A program made the translations under genes and the position numbers. Below the pieces are notes generated by a model. It made no database searches. It was not told where the DNA came from and worked only from the letters and a program-made list of their open reading frames with translations. From Parasulfuritortus sp049322515 (lineage in GTDB: Bacteria > Pseudomonadota > Gammaproteobacteria > Burkholderiales > Thiobacillaceae): a DNA stretch of 64,000 bases. The stretch lies in assembly GCA_049322515.1 (NCBI GenBank), contig JBMOQW010000013.1, forward strand, positions 1 to 64,000. Reading direction: 5' to 3'. Of the stretch, positions 50,944 to 58,965 are shown one piece after another. Each line of letters begins with the position of its first letter. The first letter of the stretch is position 1.

Positions 50944-51647
50944 TCAGACACCCGGAAAATTTGCCACGGGTTGGTCGCCATCTCCCGCTGCTCGTCGTCG
51001 GATAGCACTCTGTTGTACACCCCGAAATGGGAAAATTCCGCAACCGCTGGATTATCACCAACATTCCGCTTGGCATATCCGAGTACCACGCGCGAGCTAG
51101 CGAAGCCGGTCATGGTCGTATGCGAATCACTGACAGCATCCGACAAATACCCTCTTCCCGTCAGAGTCCCAGACGTATCTGACACCACCACGTTATAGCA
51201 GCCATCATCATCGTTGAAGCTTGCACCTGTGTGCACAACGCCATCGAACACCTGGTTCACAGAAGCGGACACACTTACTGATGAACCTCCGTAATAGCCT
51301 GTCCAGTTGGCGATTGCTTCGTTGAGCAACGACCAATGTACGCTTCCGCTGTATTTGTTACTGCCTACCACAAACGTGATTGCTGACGGCAGGCTGCTCA
51401 TGTTGTGCGGAAGTGACAGTCCGTCGCCAACGATTCCTTTCGTTTTGACAAAGCCGGTATCAGTAAAATCAACGCCTGTACCAATATTTGACGACAGAAA
51501 AAGTCCAGTTACTTGATCGATCATCCACCTTGCCTGATCCAATATATAAAAACAGGTCAAACCTTGTGCCAATGGGTGCGATCTATCGAGCCTCACCTCG
51601 GTAGGTGGACGATAGTAGTATCGACGCGGCAATAGGATGCTGGACAT
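50940..51647 (-). CDS. LamG/concanavalin-like phage protein
   Basis: A 235-aa beta-rich protein with features of a LamG jelly-roll: an N-terminal LDRSHPLAQGLTCFYIL, central SAITFVVGSNKYSGSVHWSL, and the C-terminal FGVYNRVLSDDEQREMATNP that ends many such domains. It probably binds carbohydrate on the virion surface. The DNA here is more AT-rich than the rest of the phage, suggesting a separately acquired receptor-binding module. Confidence 0.75.
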   Translation of the reverse strand: MSSILLPRRYYYRPPTEVRLDRSHPLAQGLTCFYILDQARWMIDQVTGLFLSSNIGTGVDFTDTGFVKTKGIVGDGLSLPHNMSSLPSAITFVVGSNKYSGSVHWSLLNEAIANWTGYYGGSSVSVSASVNQVFDGVVHTGASFNDDDGCYNVVVSDTSGTLTGRGYLSDAVSDSHTTMTGFASSRVVLGYAKRNVGDNPAVAEFSHFGVYNRVLSDDEQREMATNPWQIFRVSE

Positions 51648-51649
51648 GG

Positions 51650-52054
51650 CTATGCGCTGTTCGCACTTGTGATTTCCGACACGTACGCTTCAACCGTCAC
51701 GGCTTGCCCGGTGTTGCCCGTAAACTCCACCTGCATATGCATGACTCCCGGGCCGAATTCGTAGGATTGATGAGTCACACCATTATTTGAGGTGCCACCA
51801 CCAACCCGGAATATCCGCTTCCAGTCGGCTCCCTCCGCACCAGCGGCAGGTGTGGCTCCATCGTTGTGCGCCACATGTACAGTGCAGACACATTGTGTGG
51901 TTGGTCCTGTTGCGCCGTTAGTGATCTTCAGCGTCAGCAAACCACCCATTGCGGTCCGTAAATCCAACGTACCACGTGTCGTGCCTCCTGCTACGTTGCT
52001 CGTTGCCGCCGCGACAATCTCGCGTGCGGTCTTGGTCAGTGTCGTGGTGCTCAT
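51650..52054 (-). CDS. Phage hypothetical protein (beta-rich)
   Basis: A 134-aa protein (MSTTTLTKTAREIVAAATSN, TRGTLDLRTAMGGLLTLKIT). It is small and beta-rich with no Cys pair except TQCVCTV. It lies between the LamG-like gene and a 143-aa gene, with a 4-bp overlap at its start. Probably a virion accessory. Confidence 0.7.
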   Translation of the reverse strand: MSTTTLTKTAREIVAAATSNVAGGTTRGTLDLRTAMGGLLTLKITNGATGPTTQCVCTVHVAHNDGATPAAGAEGADWKRIFRVGGGTSNNGVTHQSYEFGPGVMHMQVEFTGNTGQAVTVEAYVSEITSANSA

Positions 52055-52482
52055 ACTGCGAGGCTCCCATCATCGTGGTAGACGGCTCTACGCACGTCCA
52101 TCTCATCAACCGGATCGGGAACAGTGCCCAGGGCAAACAGCGCGTCCGCTTGCGCTTGTGGCATTGCGCCGGCAGTCACCCATGCCTGGACACTGGCGAC
52201 GTTCTCAGGCACGGAAAAATCAATCCCGTCGGCTGCGCCAGCCAGTACATCCAGCGTGGCGAGGGCGATGGAGCGGAGCGGATGGCCTGGCGTGGTAGAC
52301 ACGTCCTGCATCACGGCACGCATCCCTGTGCCAGCGGCCCAGGTCGACAGCCAGGCGCGGCTGACGGTGGATAGTTTTGTGCGGCCTGCGGATAGTGCGG
52401 CCGCAATTGCCTGCGTGTCGGGCGCCATGGCCAGCAGCGCGGGGGCCGCCTGGATGGCGGCTCGGATTTCAGCGGGGGTCAT
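52051..52482 (-). CDS. Phage hypothetical protein, helical
   Basis: A 143-aa helical protein (TPAEIRAAIQAAPALLAMAP, DTQAIAAALSAGRT, VQAWVTAGAMPQAQADALFALG). GGAGG lies 7 bp before the ATG at 52482; an ATG one codon upstream is also possible. It overlaps the end of a 33-aa membrane protein gene. Similar small proteins occur near tail fibres in siphoviruses; function not known. Confidence 0.7.
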   Translation of the reverse strand: MTPAEIRAAIQAAPALLAMAPDTQAIAAALSAGRTKLSTVSRAWLSTWAAGTGMRAVMQDVSTTPGHPLRSIALATLDVLAGAADGIDFSVPENVASVQAWVTAGAMPQAQADALFALGTVPDPVDEMDVRRAVYHDDGSLAV

Positions 52483-52570
52483 CATCGGTCCTCCCAAAGA
52501 GCGCCACACCCACGAAGGCCAGCGCGACCCAGATTGGGATGACGATCAGCCAGATCTCGATGGTGTCCAT
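52469..52570 (-). CDS. 33-aa single-span membrane protein
   Basis: A 33-aa frame whose ATG overlaps the preceding stop by one base (TGATG). Residues 3-25 are hydrophobic (IEIWLIVIPIWVALAFVGVALF), followed by a charged tail GRTDDDPR. The coupling and composition argue that it is translated. A holin-like or membrane accessory role is possible. Confidence 0.5.
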   Translation of the reverse strand: MDTIEIWLIVIPIWVALAFVGVALFGRTDDDPR

Positions 52571-53157
52571 CACAGCGCCACCGACAGGCTGTTCACTCGG
52601 TGCGTGCCGTCCGAGCCGTAGGTTTCCAGCACGATTCGGCTCAACGTACCGTCCGCGCTGGGCTGGCTGGTGAGATCGATGGCCGCGCCGCCTTCGGTCG
52701 CCGCGAGTTGCAGGGTGTCGGGGTCGCCGGCTGTCACCCCGACCACCCAATATGCGGTGTTGGTTGTCAGACCGCCAGGGGCGCTACTCCCTTGCACCAC
52801 GGCGCGCATACCGTTAAGCAGTCCGTGGCCCTCGCACAGGAGTTTGTTGTTTGTCAGATCGACCTGATAACTCCGGGCAGATCCGCCATTCGGGGCCATG
52901 CCACGGAACGTGGTACCTGTGCTGTCCCACACGCCGAGCCATCCGACGGTCGATCCAGCCGGGACCGGCACGTCGATGTCCGACACGGTCGCTTTTGCCC
53001 GGCTCGCCGCCGCAGCCCAGTCAATCGTCTGCCTGGCGTAGCTGCCGCCGCTGATTTCGTTGGCCCCGGTCGCCGAATAGGCCGAATGGAGGCTGAGTTT
53101 GTCGCCGTCGACGAGTTCGGTATCCAACATCGCGGCAATGCGGGCATCAGTGAACAT
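52570..53157 (-). CDS. Phage structural protein, tail-fibre-like
   Basis: A 195-aa protein starting at 53157, with AAGGAG 5 bp upstream. A repeat-like beta segment in the second half (VDLTNNKLLCEGHGLLNGMR, LTTNTAYWVVGVTAGDPDTL) is common in phage fibre and adaptor proteins. Follows the tail tube region. Confidence 0.7.
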   Translation of the reverse strand: MFTDARIAAMLDTELVDGDKLSLHSAYSATGANEISGGSYARQTIDWAAAASRAKATVSDIDVPVPAGSTVGWLGVWDSTGTTFRGMAPNGGSARSYQVDLTNNKLLCEGHGLLNGMRAVVQGSSAPGGLTTNTAYWVVGVTAGDPDTLQLAATEGGAAIDLTSQPSADGTLSRIVLETYGSDGTHRVNSLSVAL

Positions 53158-53159
53158 GG

Positions 53160-53270
53160 TCACTCCTTCAATCGATCAATCAAACAGGCCGCCGCGTGGG
53201 CGGCCCAGATGGCCAGCCACAGGCCAGCCATCCAGGGGCCGACCAGGGCCAGGTAGGTCCACGCCAGCAA
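53160..53270 (-). CDS. Possible 36-aa membrane protein
   Basis: A short frame with TTG as likely start, mostly hydrophobic (LLAWTYLALVGPWMAGLWLA, then IWAAHAAACLIDRLKE). It fills the 135-bp gap between the tube gene and the next gene and contains the downstream ribosome binding site. No convincing Shine-Dalgarno of its own. Confidence 0.3.
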   Translation of the reverse strand: MLAWTYLALVGPWMAGLWLAIWAAHAAACLIDRLKE

Positions 53271-53292
53271 GTGCTGGCGGATGGACCGCGCC

Positions 53293-54084
53293 TTAGACAG
53301 GCAGTGCGTCGACGCGGAAGAACGGGCCAAAGTCGGTGTTGGCGGCCAGGGCGTCGGCATAGAGGATTTCGCCGTCCAGCGCCAGGGTGACCTCGTCGTC
53401 GGAGAGCCAGTTGAAGTCCTTGGTCGGGTCGAAATCAACCAGCGGCACGAACACGCGCACAGGGGCATTGGCCTCGGCGACGTTGATGCCGTCGAAGATC
53501 AGGCCGCGACGAGTGGCTGAGGCGGTGAACGCAGTCACCTGGCCGTAGGCCTCGTAGCTGTAGTCGAGGGTGAACGGCTGGGTGAAGGCGCCCAGGTCGA
53601 GGATCTTCAGTCGGCCGTGAGAGGCGCTGTCAACTTCGTAATGGGTGCCGGCGACCAGGGTGGCGGGCGTGCCGGCGCTGTCCTTGACCACCACGCTGCT
53701 GATGTTCGGGTGCCGGGTGTGCAGGTATTCGCCCACCGCGAGGTCGTCGCGGGCGGCTTCTCCGGTCACCGTGCCGGCGGTGCGGCTGACGGTCTGGCCG
53801 TACAGGGCCAGGGCCAGCTCGTCGCGGCTGAACTGGACCATCTCGAGGGAGATCATGGCCTCGGCGGATTTGCCCCAGGTTTTGAGGGTGAGGTTCTGGC
53901 CGGAGCAGGATTCGACGACCTTGCCCTTCTCGCGCGAGAGGGAGATTTTCAGGGTGCGGTTGCCGCAGCCGATGCGCTTCTGGCGCACCAGGTAGCCTTC
54001 GTGGCCGACCCCGGCGACCGGGTCGTATTCGCCCATGATGATGGGCCCCTTGCCCACGAAGACCATTTGTTCAGCGTTTGCCAT
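53293..54084 (-). CDS. Phage major tail tube protein
   Basis: A 263-aa protein beginning MANAEQMVFVGKGPIIMGEY. It has a beta-rich core (NLTLKTWGKSAEAMISLEMV, AFTASATRRGLIFDGINVAEAN), matching siphovirus major tail proteins. It comes after the tail-completion genes and a 53-aa gene, as expected for the tube. Length is usual. Confidence 0.82.
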   Translation of the reverse strand: MANAEQMVFVGKGPIIMGEYDPVAGVGHEGYLVRQKRIGCGNRTLKISLSREKGKVVESCSGQNLTLKTWGKSAEAMISLEMVQFSRDELALALYGQTVSRTAGTVTGEAARDDLAVGEYLHTRHPNISSVVVKDSAGTPATLVAGTHYEVDSASHGRLKILDLGAFTQPFTLDYSYEAYGQVTAFTASATRRGLIFDGINVAEANAPVRVFVPLVDFDPTKDFNWLSDDEVTLALDGEILYADALAANTDFGPFFRVDALPV

Positions 54085-54109
54085 GGTGATGTCCTTTCAG
54101 GTGGATGGG

Positions 54110-54271
54110 TTACTGCTCGGCCGGTGCGGCCTTGCCCAGGGCGATCAGCCAGTCGGCCGAGTCGGCCGGCAGGGTGAGCTTGGCGCCAGCGGGGTATTCC
54201 CGGCCGGCATGTTCGTGCGGCGCGAGCAGCTGGATGGTCTTGTGGGCGGGTTGCGGGTCGGTCTTGGCCAT
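54110..54271 (-). CDS. Small phage protein before the tail tube gene
   Basis: A 53-aa protein with MAKTDPQPAHKTIQLLAPHE, then HAGREYPAGAKLTLPADSAD. Small proteins of this pattern sit between tail terminator and tube genes in Mu-like siphoviruses. It is followed by the tube gene after 25 bp. Function unknown. Confidence 0.7.
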   Translation of the reverse strand: MAKTDPQPAHKTIQLLAPHEHAGREYPAGAKLTLPADSADWLIALGKAAPAEQ

Positions 54272-54280
54272 GAGGGGATC

Positions 54281-54721
54281 CTAGAGGGTTGGGCAGGGGT
54301 GAGGGATGCGCTTGAGGCGCGCTTCCCAGGCAAGTGGGTGATAGCCGAACCCGGCCTTGTAGCCGGGCCTGGGCGGGGTCGTGGCACGTAGGGGCTTGTG
54401 GCCGGCCGGCACCCAGCCGTTCAGCGCGTCGAACACCGTATTGAGCAAGGGCGCTGCGGCGGCACGCGCATCGGCGCCGCCTTTCTGGTCTCGCACATTG
54501 CGCACCGCGATCACGGTCAGGTAGCGCTCGACGATCTCGGTGTGCGTCTCGTTGACGCTGACCGTGTGGCCGTCATAGACCAGGTGCACCGCCGGAACCG
54601 GCTGGGCTGACTCCTGGAGGCTGGCCAGGTCGGCCAGGGTCAGGATCTTCACATCCGGCCGGTCGATGAGTTCGCGCAGCCTGGCCACGATCAACGGCTC
54701 CAGGGCCATTAGCGTGCTCAC
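54281..54721 (-). CDS. Mu gp37-like phage protein (tail terminator)
   Basis: A 146-aa protein (LEPLIVARLRELIDRPDVKI, HTVSVNETHTEIVERYLTVIAVRN) of the gp37/DUF1834-like group that caps the tail. It overlaps the DUF1320 gene by 4 bp, the order seen in Mu-like phages. Confidence 0.78.
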   Translation of the reverse strand: MSTLMALEPLIVARLRELIDRPDVKILTLADLASLQESAQPVPAVHLVYDGHTVSVNETHTEIVERYLTVIAVRNVRDQKGGADARAAAAPLLNTVFDALNGWVPAGHKPLRATTPPRPGYKAGFGYHPLAWEARLKRIPHPCPTL

Positions 54722-55119
54722 AGGCCGATCCCATGACGACGACGGTCCAGCGTGGCCACCTGGACGGTGTTGTCGCTGACCGGCTCTGGCGCGGCGCCAA
54801 GATTGATCTTACCCTGGCCGACCAGGGCCAGGAACTTGATGGCTTCATCGCCCCGGCGTACCACGATCTCAGGCGGGGCATCCTTGTAGAGCCGCAGCCT
54901 GGCCAGATCGCAGCAATAGCCGACCAGGATGGGCGGCACCGGGGCGAGCGGCACCGGGTAGCGGCCGGCCAGATAGCCGTCGATCACCGCCGACGCGTCG
55001 ATCAAGGCCTGTTCCAGAGCCACGGGATCGATCATGCCATCCCCATGCCGGTCGGTGAGCTGGACCAGCTCATCCTCGCCAAAGCGGGATTGCATGTCGG
55101 TCAACGCGGCGTAGGCCAT
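54718..55119 (-). CDS. Mu gp36-like protein (DUF1320)
   Basis: A 133-aa head-tail connector-type protein: MAYAALTDMQSRFGEDELVQ, DASAVIDGYLAGRYPVPLAP, CCDLARLRLY, all typical of DUF1320. Located between the gp35-like and gp37-like genes. Confidence 0.9.
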   Translation of the reverse strand: MAYAALTDMQSRFGEDELVQLTDRHGDGMIDPVALEQALIDASAVIDGYLAGRYPVPLAPVPPILVGYCCDLARLRLYKDAPPEIVVRRGDEAIKFLALVGQGKINLGAAPEPVSDNTVQVATLDRRRHGIGL

Positions 55120-55122
55120 GGG

Positions 55123-55323
55123 TCAGTCGTCCAGGTCGGCGACGATTAGCTCGGGCTCGGCCAACAGGCGGGCGATGTCATCGTCGCCGAAATCGGCACG
55201 CGCGACGACGGTCCCGGAGGCCGGCCAGGCGCGGCCGCAGCGGCGGAAGCCGTCGACACGAGCGGCGACATGCAGGCGCCCGGGACGGGCCTCGATGTCC
55301 TGCGCCGGTTTCTTGGTGGCCAT
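55123..55323 (-). CDS. Mu gp35-like protein (HI1506-related)
   Basis: A 66-aa protein with HVAARVDGFRRCGRAWPASG, then DDIARLLAEPELIVADL. The pattern matches small head-completion proteins of the HI1506/gp35 type. AGGAG precedes the ATG at 55323. Confidence 0.82.
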   Translation of the reverse strand: MATKKPAQDIEARPGRLHVAARVDGFRRCGRAWPASGTVVARADFGDDDIARLLAEPELIVADLDD

Positions 55324-55406
55324 GATTTCTCCTGTCGGTGATGGATGCTGACTGATGCCGCCTCGCGCCCGGCGGACCCGAGGCGGCATGGATCAACCCC
55401 CGGGCG

Positions 55407-56303
55407 TCAACCCAGGCGCGGGTCGATCACCAGGTTGACGGCCTTGTAGTTGGTGTTGCTCTCGCCCGAGGCCAGGTACTCCTTCATCAGCACCGCCTCG
55501 GCGGCGGCGCGATTGCTCGGGCCGGTCACCAGGTGGGTAGCCAACACCGGCAGCGGGGAGCCGTCCGGCCGGCGCTGGGTTTCCAACGCCAGGCGGCCCG
55601 CGGCGAAGCTGGTCGCATCCAGGGTAGCCTTGGAGCCATAGGCCAACTGATGGAAGCCGAAGCCGGCGGCATAGCGCGCGTCGACGCCGAACAGGAACTG
55701 GCGGTCCATGAAGACATTCGGATCGGTGGCCCGATTCAGGCTGACAAACTCGGCCCGCTTGCGGTCCTGGAAGATCATCGGCTTCATGTAGGCCCGCGAC
55801 AGGTCCATCAGGAACCAGGGCGCGCCGGTGCCGCCGCCGGTATTGCTCCAGGACACCTCGGCGCCGGCCGCGTTGTAGCCGACGTGGTCGGTGTCGAAGA
55901 AATACTGGCCATCGAAGCCCCTGGTGGCGAAGCCTTGCGGCAACAGGCCCCAGACCAGCTCATCGGGATGGCGAGCAACGATCTCGCCCTGCATCGCGAA
56001 CATGGGCGCGAAGATGCCCAGCTTGTCGTCCTCGATGTTGTTCCGGTCGACGCCGATGGTGTGCTCGTAGTTCTTGTTGACCAGTTGCGCGCCCTGGGCC
56101 TCCAGGTTGTTGACCACGCGCTGGCCGACCCACTCGCGCATGCCGGGCAGTTCCTTCATCCAGCCATAATTCTCCAGGCTGGCAGTGGACGGAACGCGCA
56201 TCGCGATCAGGTCCATGGTCGATTTGACCGAGCCAAAGCCTTGCATGAACTGCGCATTGAAGCCCTGCTGGAGCGCGGCCAAAGTTACGGCGGTAATCAG
56301 CAT
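55407..56303 (-). CDS. Major capsid protein, Mu gpT-like
   Basis: A 298-aa Mu-like major head subunit: MLITAVTLAALQQGFNAQFM, MKELPGMREWVGQRVVNNLE, NNIEDDKLGIFAPMF and PSNRAAAEAVLMKEYLASGESNTNY are characteristic. AAGGAG lies 6 bp before the ATG. It follows the decoration protein and protease/scaffold, the normal capsid module order. Confidence 0.94.
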   Translation of the reverse strand: MLITAVTLAALQQGFNAQFMQGFGSVKSTMDLIAMRVPSTASLENYGWMKELPGMREWVGQRVVNNLEAQGAQLVNKNYEHTIGVDRNNIEDDKLGIFAPMFAMQGEIVARHPDELVWGLLPQGFATRGFDGQYFFDTDHVGYNAAGAEVSWSNTGGGTGAPWFLMDLSRAYMKPMIFQDRKRAEFVSLNRATDPNVFMDRQFLFGVDARYAAGFGFHQLAYGSKATLDATSFAAGRLALETQRRPDGSPLPVLATHLVTGPSNRAAAEAVLMKEYLASGESNTNYKAVNLVIDPRLG

Positions 56304-56314
56304 GTCATTCTCCT

Positions 56315-56725
56315 TTACTGGCCGAGGCCGATTTGCACCCAGACCCCATCGGCATCGACGGCAACGATCTTGCCGGCGCGGCTGCGGGTGCTGGAGCCGT
56401 TGGTTTTCGCGACCGTCTGGTCGTCGACGATGTAGCAGTCGGCGCCGACATCGGCCTGGGCGATCAGGTCGGCGGATGCCGAATTGGCGAACTTGAAGAC
56501 GCCCCGCTTGACCCGCACGCTTGCATCGCCCGCCGATACGGCGGTCGCGCTTTCCTCGGCGCGGCCGATGGCGACCAGGTTGAGCGCGGCGCGGCCGGGC
56601 GCGGCGTAGCCGGCATCCAGCACCACCAGACTGCCCTGGTGGATCGTGGTCGACGCCTTGACCGGGTGGCCATACACGTCGCCAGTGCGTTCCGGGGTAT
56701 TACGAGCTTGAGTGAGCGCAGCCAT
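56315..56725 (-). CDS. Capsid decoration protein (DUF2190-like)
   Basis: A 136-aa protein with Ala/Gly/Val-rich beta pattern (NTPERTGDVYGHPVKASTTI, GSLVVLDAGYAAPGR, VDADGVWVQIGLGQ), like the DUF2190 head-stabilising proteins. It lies between the protease and capsid genes. Confidence 0.85.
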   Translation of the reverse strand: MAALTQARNTPERTGDVYGHPVKASTTIHQGSLVVLDAGYAAPGRAALNLVAIGRAEESATAVSAGDASVRVKRGVFKFANSASADLIAQADVGADCYIVDDQTVAKTNGSSTRSRAGKIVAVDADGVWVQIGLGQ

Positions 56726-56728
56726 GGC

Positions 56729-57229
56729 TTAGGCCTCCACTTTGCCGGCGGCGAACTGTTCGGCAGAGAGGCCCAAGGCCTTCATCACCGCCAGCTCGGC
56801 GTCGTTGCGGTTATCAGATCCAGCGGCCCGGGGCTGCCCGCCGCTTTGCATGCCGGCCAGGGCCGGATTCACCGGGGTGGCAGCCAGATAGCTCTTGAGC
56901 GCGGCCAGATTGGTCTTGGCCAGCTCTTCGGCCCACGCCTTCTGGGCCGGAAGCAACTGCCCACCGGCCAGGGCGTCGCCAATCACTCGGGCGGCCTCGT
57001 CGCCATTCAGGCGGGCAGCCAGGGCGGCCACCTCGCTCTGCAGCGCTTGCATGGTGGCGACCGGCACATACTTCGCCGGGTCGGGCTCGGCTGCCTTCAG
57101 GGCAGCAATCTGGGTCTCCTGGTCGCCTGCCTTGGCCTTGAGCGCAGCCACCCCGGCGAGGGCATCCGCCTCGCTGGTGGTGTCCGGCAGGCCCAGCGCG
57201 GCGAGCAGCTTCTTCAGCGTTTCGTTCAC
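56729..57229 (-). CDS. Putative nested scaffold protein (gpZ-like)
   Basis: An in-frame internal start (GTG at 57229, first residues VNETLKKLLAALGLP) is preceded by GAGGAG at about 7 bp. The product would be the 166-aa helical C-terminal half of the protease gene. In Mu the scaffold gene Z is made the same way inside gene I; the assignment here is by analogy plus the ribosome binding site. Confidence 0.55.
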   Translation of the reverse strand: MNETLKKLLAALGLPDTTSEADALAGVAALKAKAGDQETQIAALKAAEPDPAKYVPVATMQALQSEVAALAARLNGDEAARVIGDALAGGQLLPAQKAWAEELAKTNLAALKSYLAATPVNPALAGMQSGGQPRAAGSDNRNDAELAVMKALGLSAEQFAAGKVEA

Positions 57230-57748
57230 AGGGGTCTCCTCGTCTGAGGTGGTGGAAAAACGGGCAGACAGCGCGGCCAGATCGGTCAAGCCATCCAGGC
57301 CGGCGAAATTGACCAGGGCGGCGTGCAATACCTCCAGCACGCGACCTTGCTTGTCGTAAGAAAATACGGGGGAGATGTAGCGGTATTCCTCGGCCTCGAT
57401 CATGGCCGCAGCACGCGCCGTCCAGCGTGGCGTGACATAGAGCCCGCCCGGCTCGTCGGCCGCCGGATCACGCCACTCCATGGCCTCGATCCAGCCGGCC
57501 GCAGGGGCGGGCTGACCATTCTCGGCGGCCTTCAGGGTCTGGTGCTCGTAGTCGATGACCTTGCGGTCGGCCCGCGCCTGAGCGCGGGCGATCACCTGCC
57601 GGGCCAGGTCGGCATCGATGTACCAGGCCTCGACGTCACCGGGCCGGCCACTGCCATCGGCCGCGCGGAACTTGCCGGCCGGGAGCAAGCGGAACGGCTT
57701 GCCGCTGGCATCGATCTGGAAGGACAGGATAGCGAGGCGCTGTTTCAT
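56729..57748 (-). CDS. Prohead protease gpI with C-terminal scaffold
   Basis: A 339-aa Mu gpI-like protein. The N-terminal protease part (about 1-165) includes PAGKFRAADGSG, DYEHQTLKAAENGQPAPAAG and YRYISPVFSYDKQG. The C-terminal half is helical and Ala-rich, typical of the scaffold. A GTG with good ribosome binding site at codon 174 probably starts a nested scaffold gene. Confidence 0.9.
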   Translation of the reverse strand: MKQRLAILSFQIDASGKPFRLLPAGKFRAADGSGRPGDVEAWYIDADLARQVIARAQARADRKVIDYEHQTLKAAENGQPAPAAGWIEAMEWRDPAADEPGGLYVTPRWTARAAAMIEAEEYRYISPVFSYDKQGRVLEVLHAALVNFAGLDGLTDLAALSARFSTTSDEETPVNETLKKLLAALGLPDTTSEADALAGVAALKAKAGDQETQIAALKAAEPDPAKYVPVATMQALQSEVAALAARLNGDEAARVIGDALAGGQLLPAQKAWAEELAKTNLAALKSYLAATPVNPALAGMQSGGQPRAAGSDNRNDAELAVMKALGLSAEQFAAGKVEA

Positions 57749-57848
57749 GGCCGCCAGTGTCGGCGGCGAAGAACAGCACAGGGATACTGACCGGAGTCAG
57801 CGGGCTGCGGCAGCGTTACAATGCCATGTCATTCAGGAGGCCAGCCCC

Positions 57849-58076
57849 ATGCCGATCAGCAGACTCGACCCCGTCGCCGCCGCCCAGGCCCAGCCCCGGT
57901 CAAAGCAGAAGGCCATCAATGCCTTCTGCTACCTGTGCATGGGGGGCGCCGACACCGAACACCCGAGCCTGACCAAAGCGCGGGTACGCGATTGCCCGAC
58001 TGACACGTGTCCACTCCACCCGCATCGCCCATGGCAAAAAAACACGACCGGTCTACCCAAGGGCGCGCCGAAGTAA
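57849..58076 (+). CDS. Small Cys-rich zinc-ribbon-like phage protein on the opposite strand
   Basis: A 75-aa protein with AGGAGG 8 bp before the ATG. Two cysteine pairs (CYLCMGG, CPTDTCPLHPHRPW) resemble the KAIRxxCxxC...CPxxxCPLxPxR small proteins common in phages. It lies antiparallel to the late genes, between gpG and gpI, so it needs its own promoter. A DNA- or RNA-binding regulatory role is possible. Confidence 0.75.
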   Translation: MPISRLDPVAAAQAQPRSKQKAINAFCYLCMGGADTEHPSLTKARVRDCPTDTCPLHPHRPWQKNTTGLPKGAPK

Positions 58077-58233
58077 ACCCGGCCCATTTTTACCTGAAAA
58101 CCCCGGCCGAGTTTGGTGCGCACCCGGATTATCCAGACAACCGACACACCCCCTGCTCAAACAGACCAAAATTAACGCTAGTTAACGCCGGATAACTTGA
58201 GCTAGAACGCCACGAAAAAGGTTGGCCTATACC

Positions 58234-58255
58234 TTGGGTGCAGCATGGCACCCAA
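58234..58255. other. Stem-loop between the zinc-ribbon gene and gpG
   Basis: TTGGGTGC / GCACCCAA with a 6-nt loop lies in the 206-bp gap 58077-58282, where the two genes converge. A short repeated TTAACG motif (near 58170-58187) is the only other pattern seen in the gap. No U-run follows the stem, so termination is not certain. Confidence 0.45.
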
Positions 58256-58282
58256 CCCGCCTTAAATCGCCTTAAAACCGTT

Positions 58283-58720
58283 TCACCCCTCCAGGTAGCT
58301 TTCGACCAGGTCCAGGATGGCGCGCTGGTCGTCGCTGCCCAGGGTTCCGGATTCAGGGTCTGCGAATAGAAATCCGCGCCGTGGCATATGCCGGGTACCG
58401 TACTCATGATAGACGCCATGCAGCGCACCGGTCCCGACCTCGACGCTGGTCCGGTCGGCCCGGTGGCTCATCTTCAAGAGATCGCCGTACCGATCCAGGA
58501 TGCGGCCATGTCCGTCCTTCGGATACGCGGCCCGGGTGGCGGGTGCCCAGGGTGCCCAGGGCTGGCCGCTTGGATCGCTCTCGGTCTCGAAGCGCATGGA
58601 GATCTGTTCTTCCAGGCGCATGCCGATGGCGTCCATGACCGGAGTCAGGTCGTTGAGCTTGTCCTGTAGCTGGCCCAGGTAGGCCATGGCCTCGGCATCA
58701 CGGACGTCGATGCGGATCAT
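58283..58720 (-). CDS. Phage virion morphogenesis protein, Mu gpG-like
   Basis: A 145-aa protein from the ATG at 58720 (MIRIDVRDAEAMAYLGQLQD). It has MSHRADRTSVEVGTGALHGV and HEYGTRHMPRRGFLF, hallmarks of the gpG/virion-morphogenesis family involved in tail-head joining. It overlaps the RMF-like gene by 4 bp. Confidence 0.9.
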   Translation of the reverse strand: MIRIDVRDAEAMAYLGQLQDKLNDLTPVMDAIGMRLEEQISMRFETESDPSGQPWAPWAPATRAAYPKDGHGRILDRYGDLLKMSHRADRTSVEVGTGALHGVYHEYGTRHMPRRGFLFADPESGTLGSDDQRAILDLVESYLEG

Positions 58721-58944
58721 GGCAATTGCTTCAGGATTGACTTGATGCGCGCCAGGCATTCCCGGCCGGCGCGCCGCTCATCCTCGCTCAAGGACGGAGG
58801 ATTGTCGCGATGCCAGGCATGCCAGCCTCGTAACCAGTGCGCACGGAGGTCGTGGTTGCGATAAGGGCACCCGTCCCAGCGTCTGCCCATGGCCGCCTGC
58901 TCGCCATGTTCGTGGGCCCGTGTTTCATCTCGGTCGAGTTTCAT
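58717..58944 (-). CDS. Phage-encoded ribosome modulation factor (RMF/CrpP)-like protein
   Basis: A 75-aa protein whose first half resembles ribosome modulation factor: AHEHGEQAAMGRRWDGCPYR aligns with the AHxxGxxAGxxGRxxxxCPY core of RMF, then HWLRGWHAWH with its QWLxGWREA. The C-terminal ~25 residues are an added charged helix. RMF dimerises 70S ribosomes in stationary cells; RMF/CrpP-like proteins are also found in phages. The start at 58944 agrees with RMF length; a start at 58986 is less likely. It sits between muF and gpG with a 4-bp overlap to gpG. Confidence 0.75.
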   Translation of the reverse strand: MKLDRDETRAHEHGEQAAMGRRWDGCPYRNHDLRAHWLRGWHAWHRDNPPSLSEDERRAGRECLARIKSILKQLP

Positions 58945-58965
58945 TGCGCTATACTCATGATGAGC

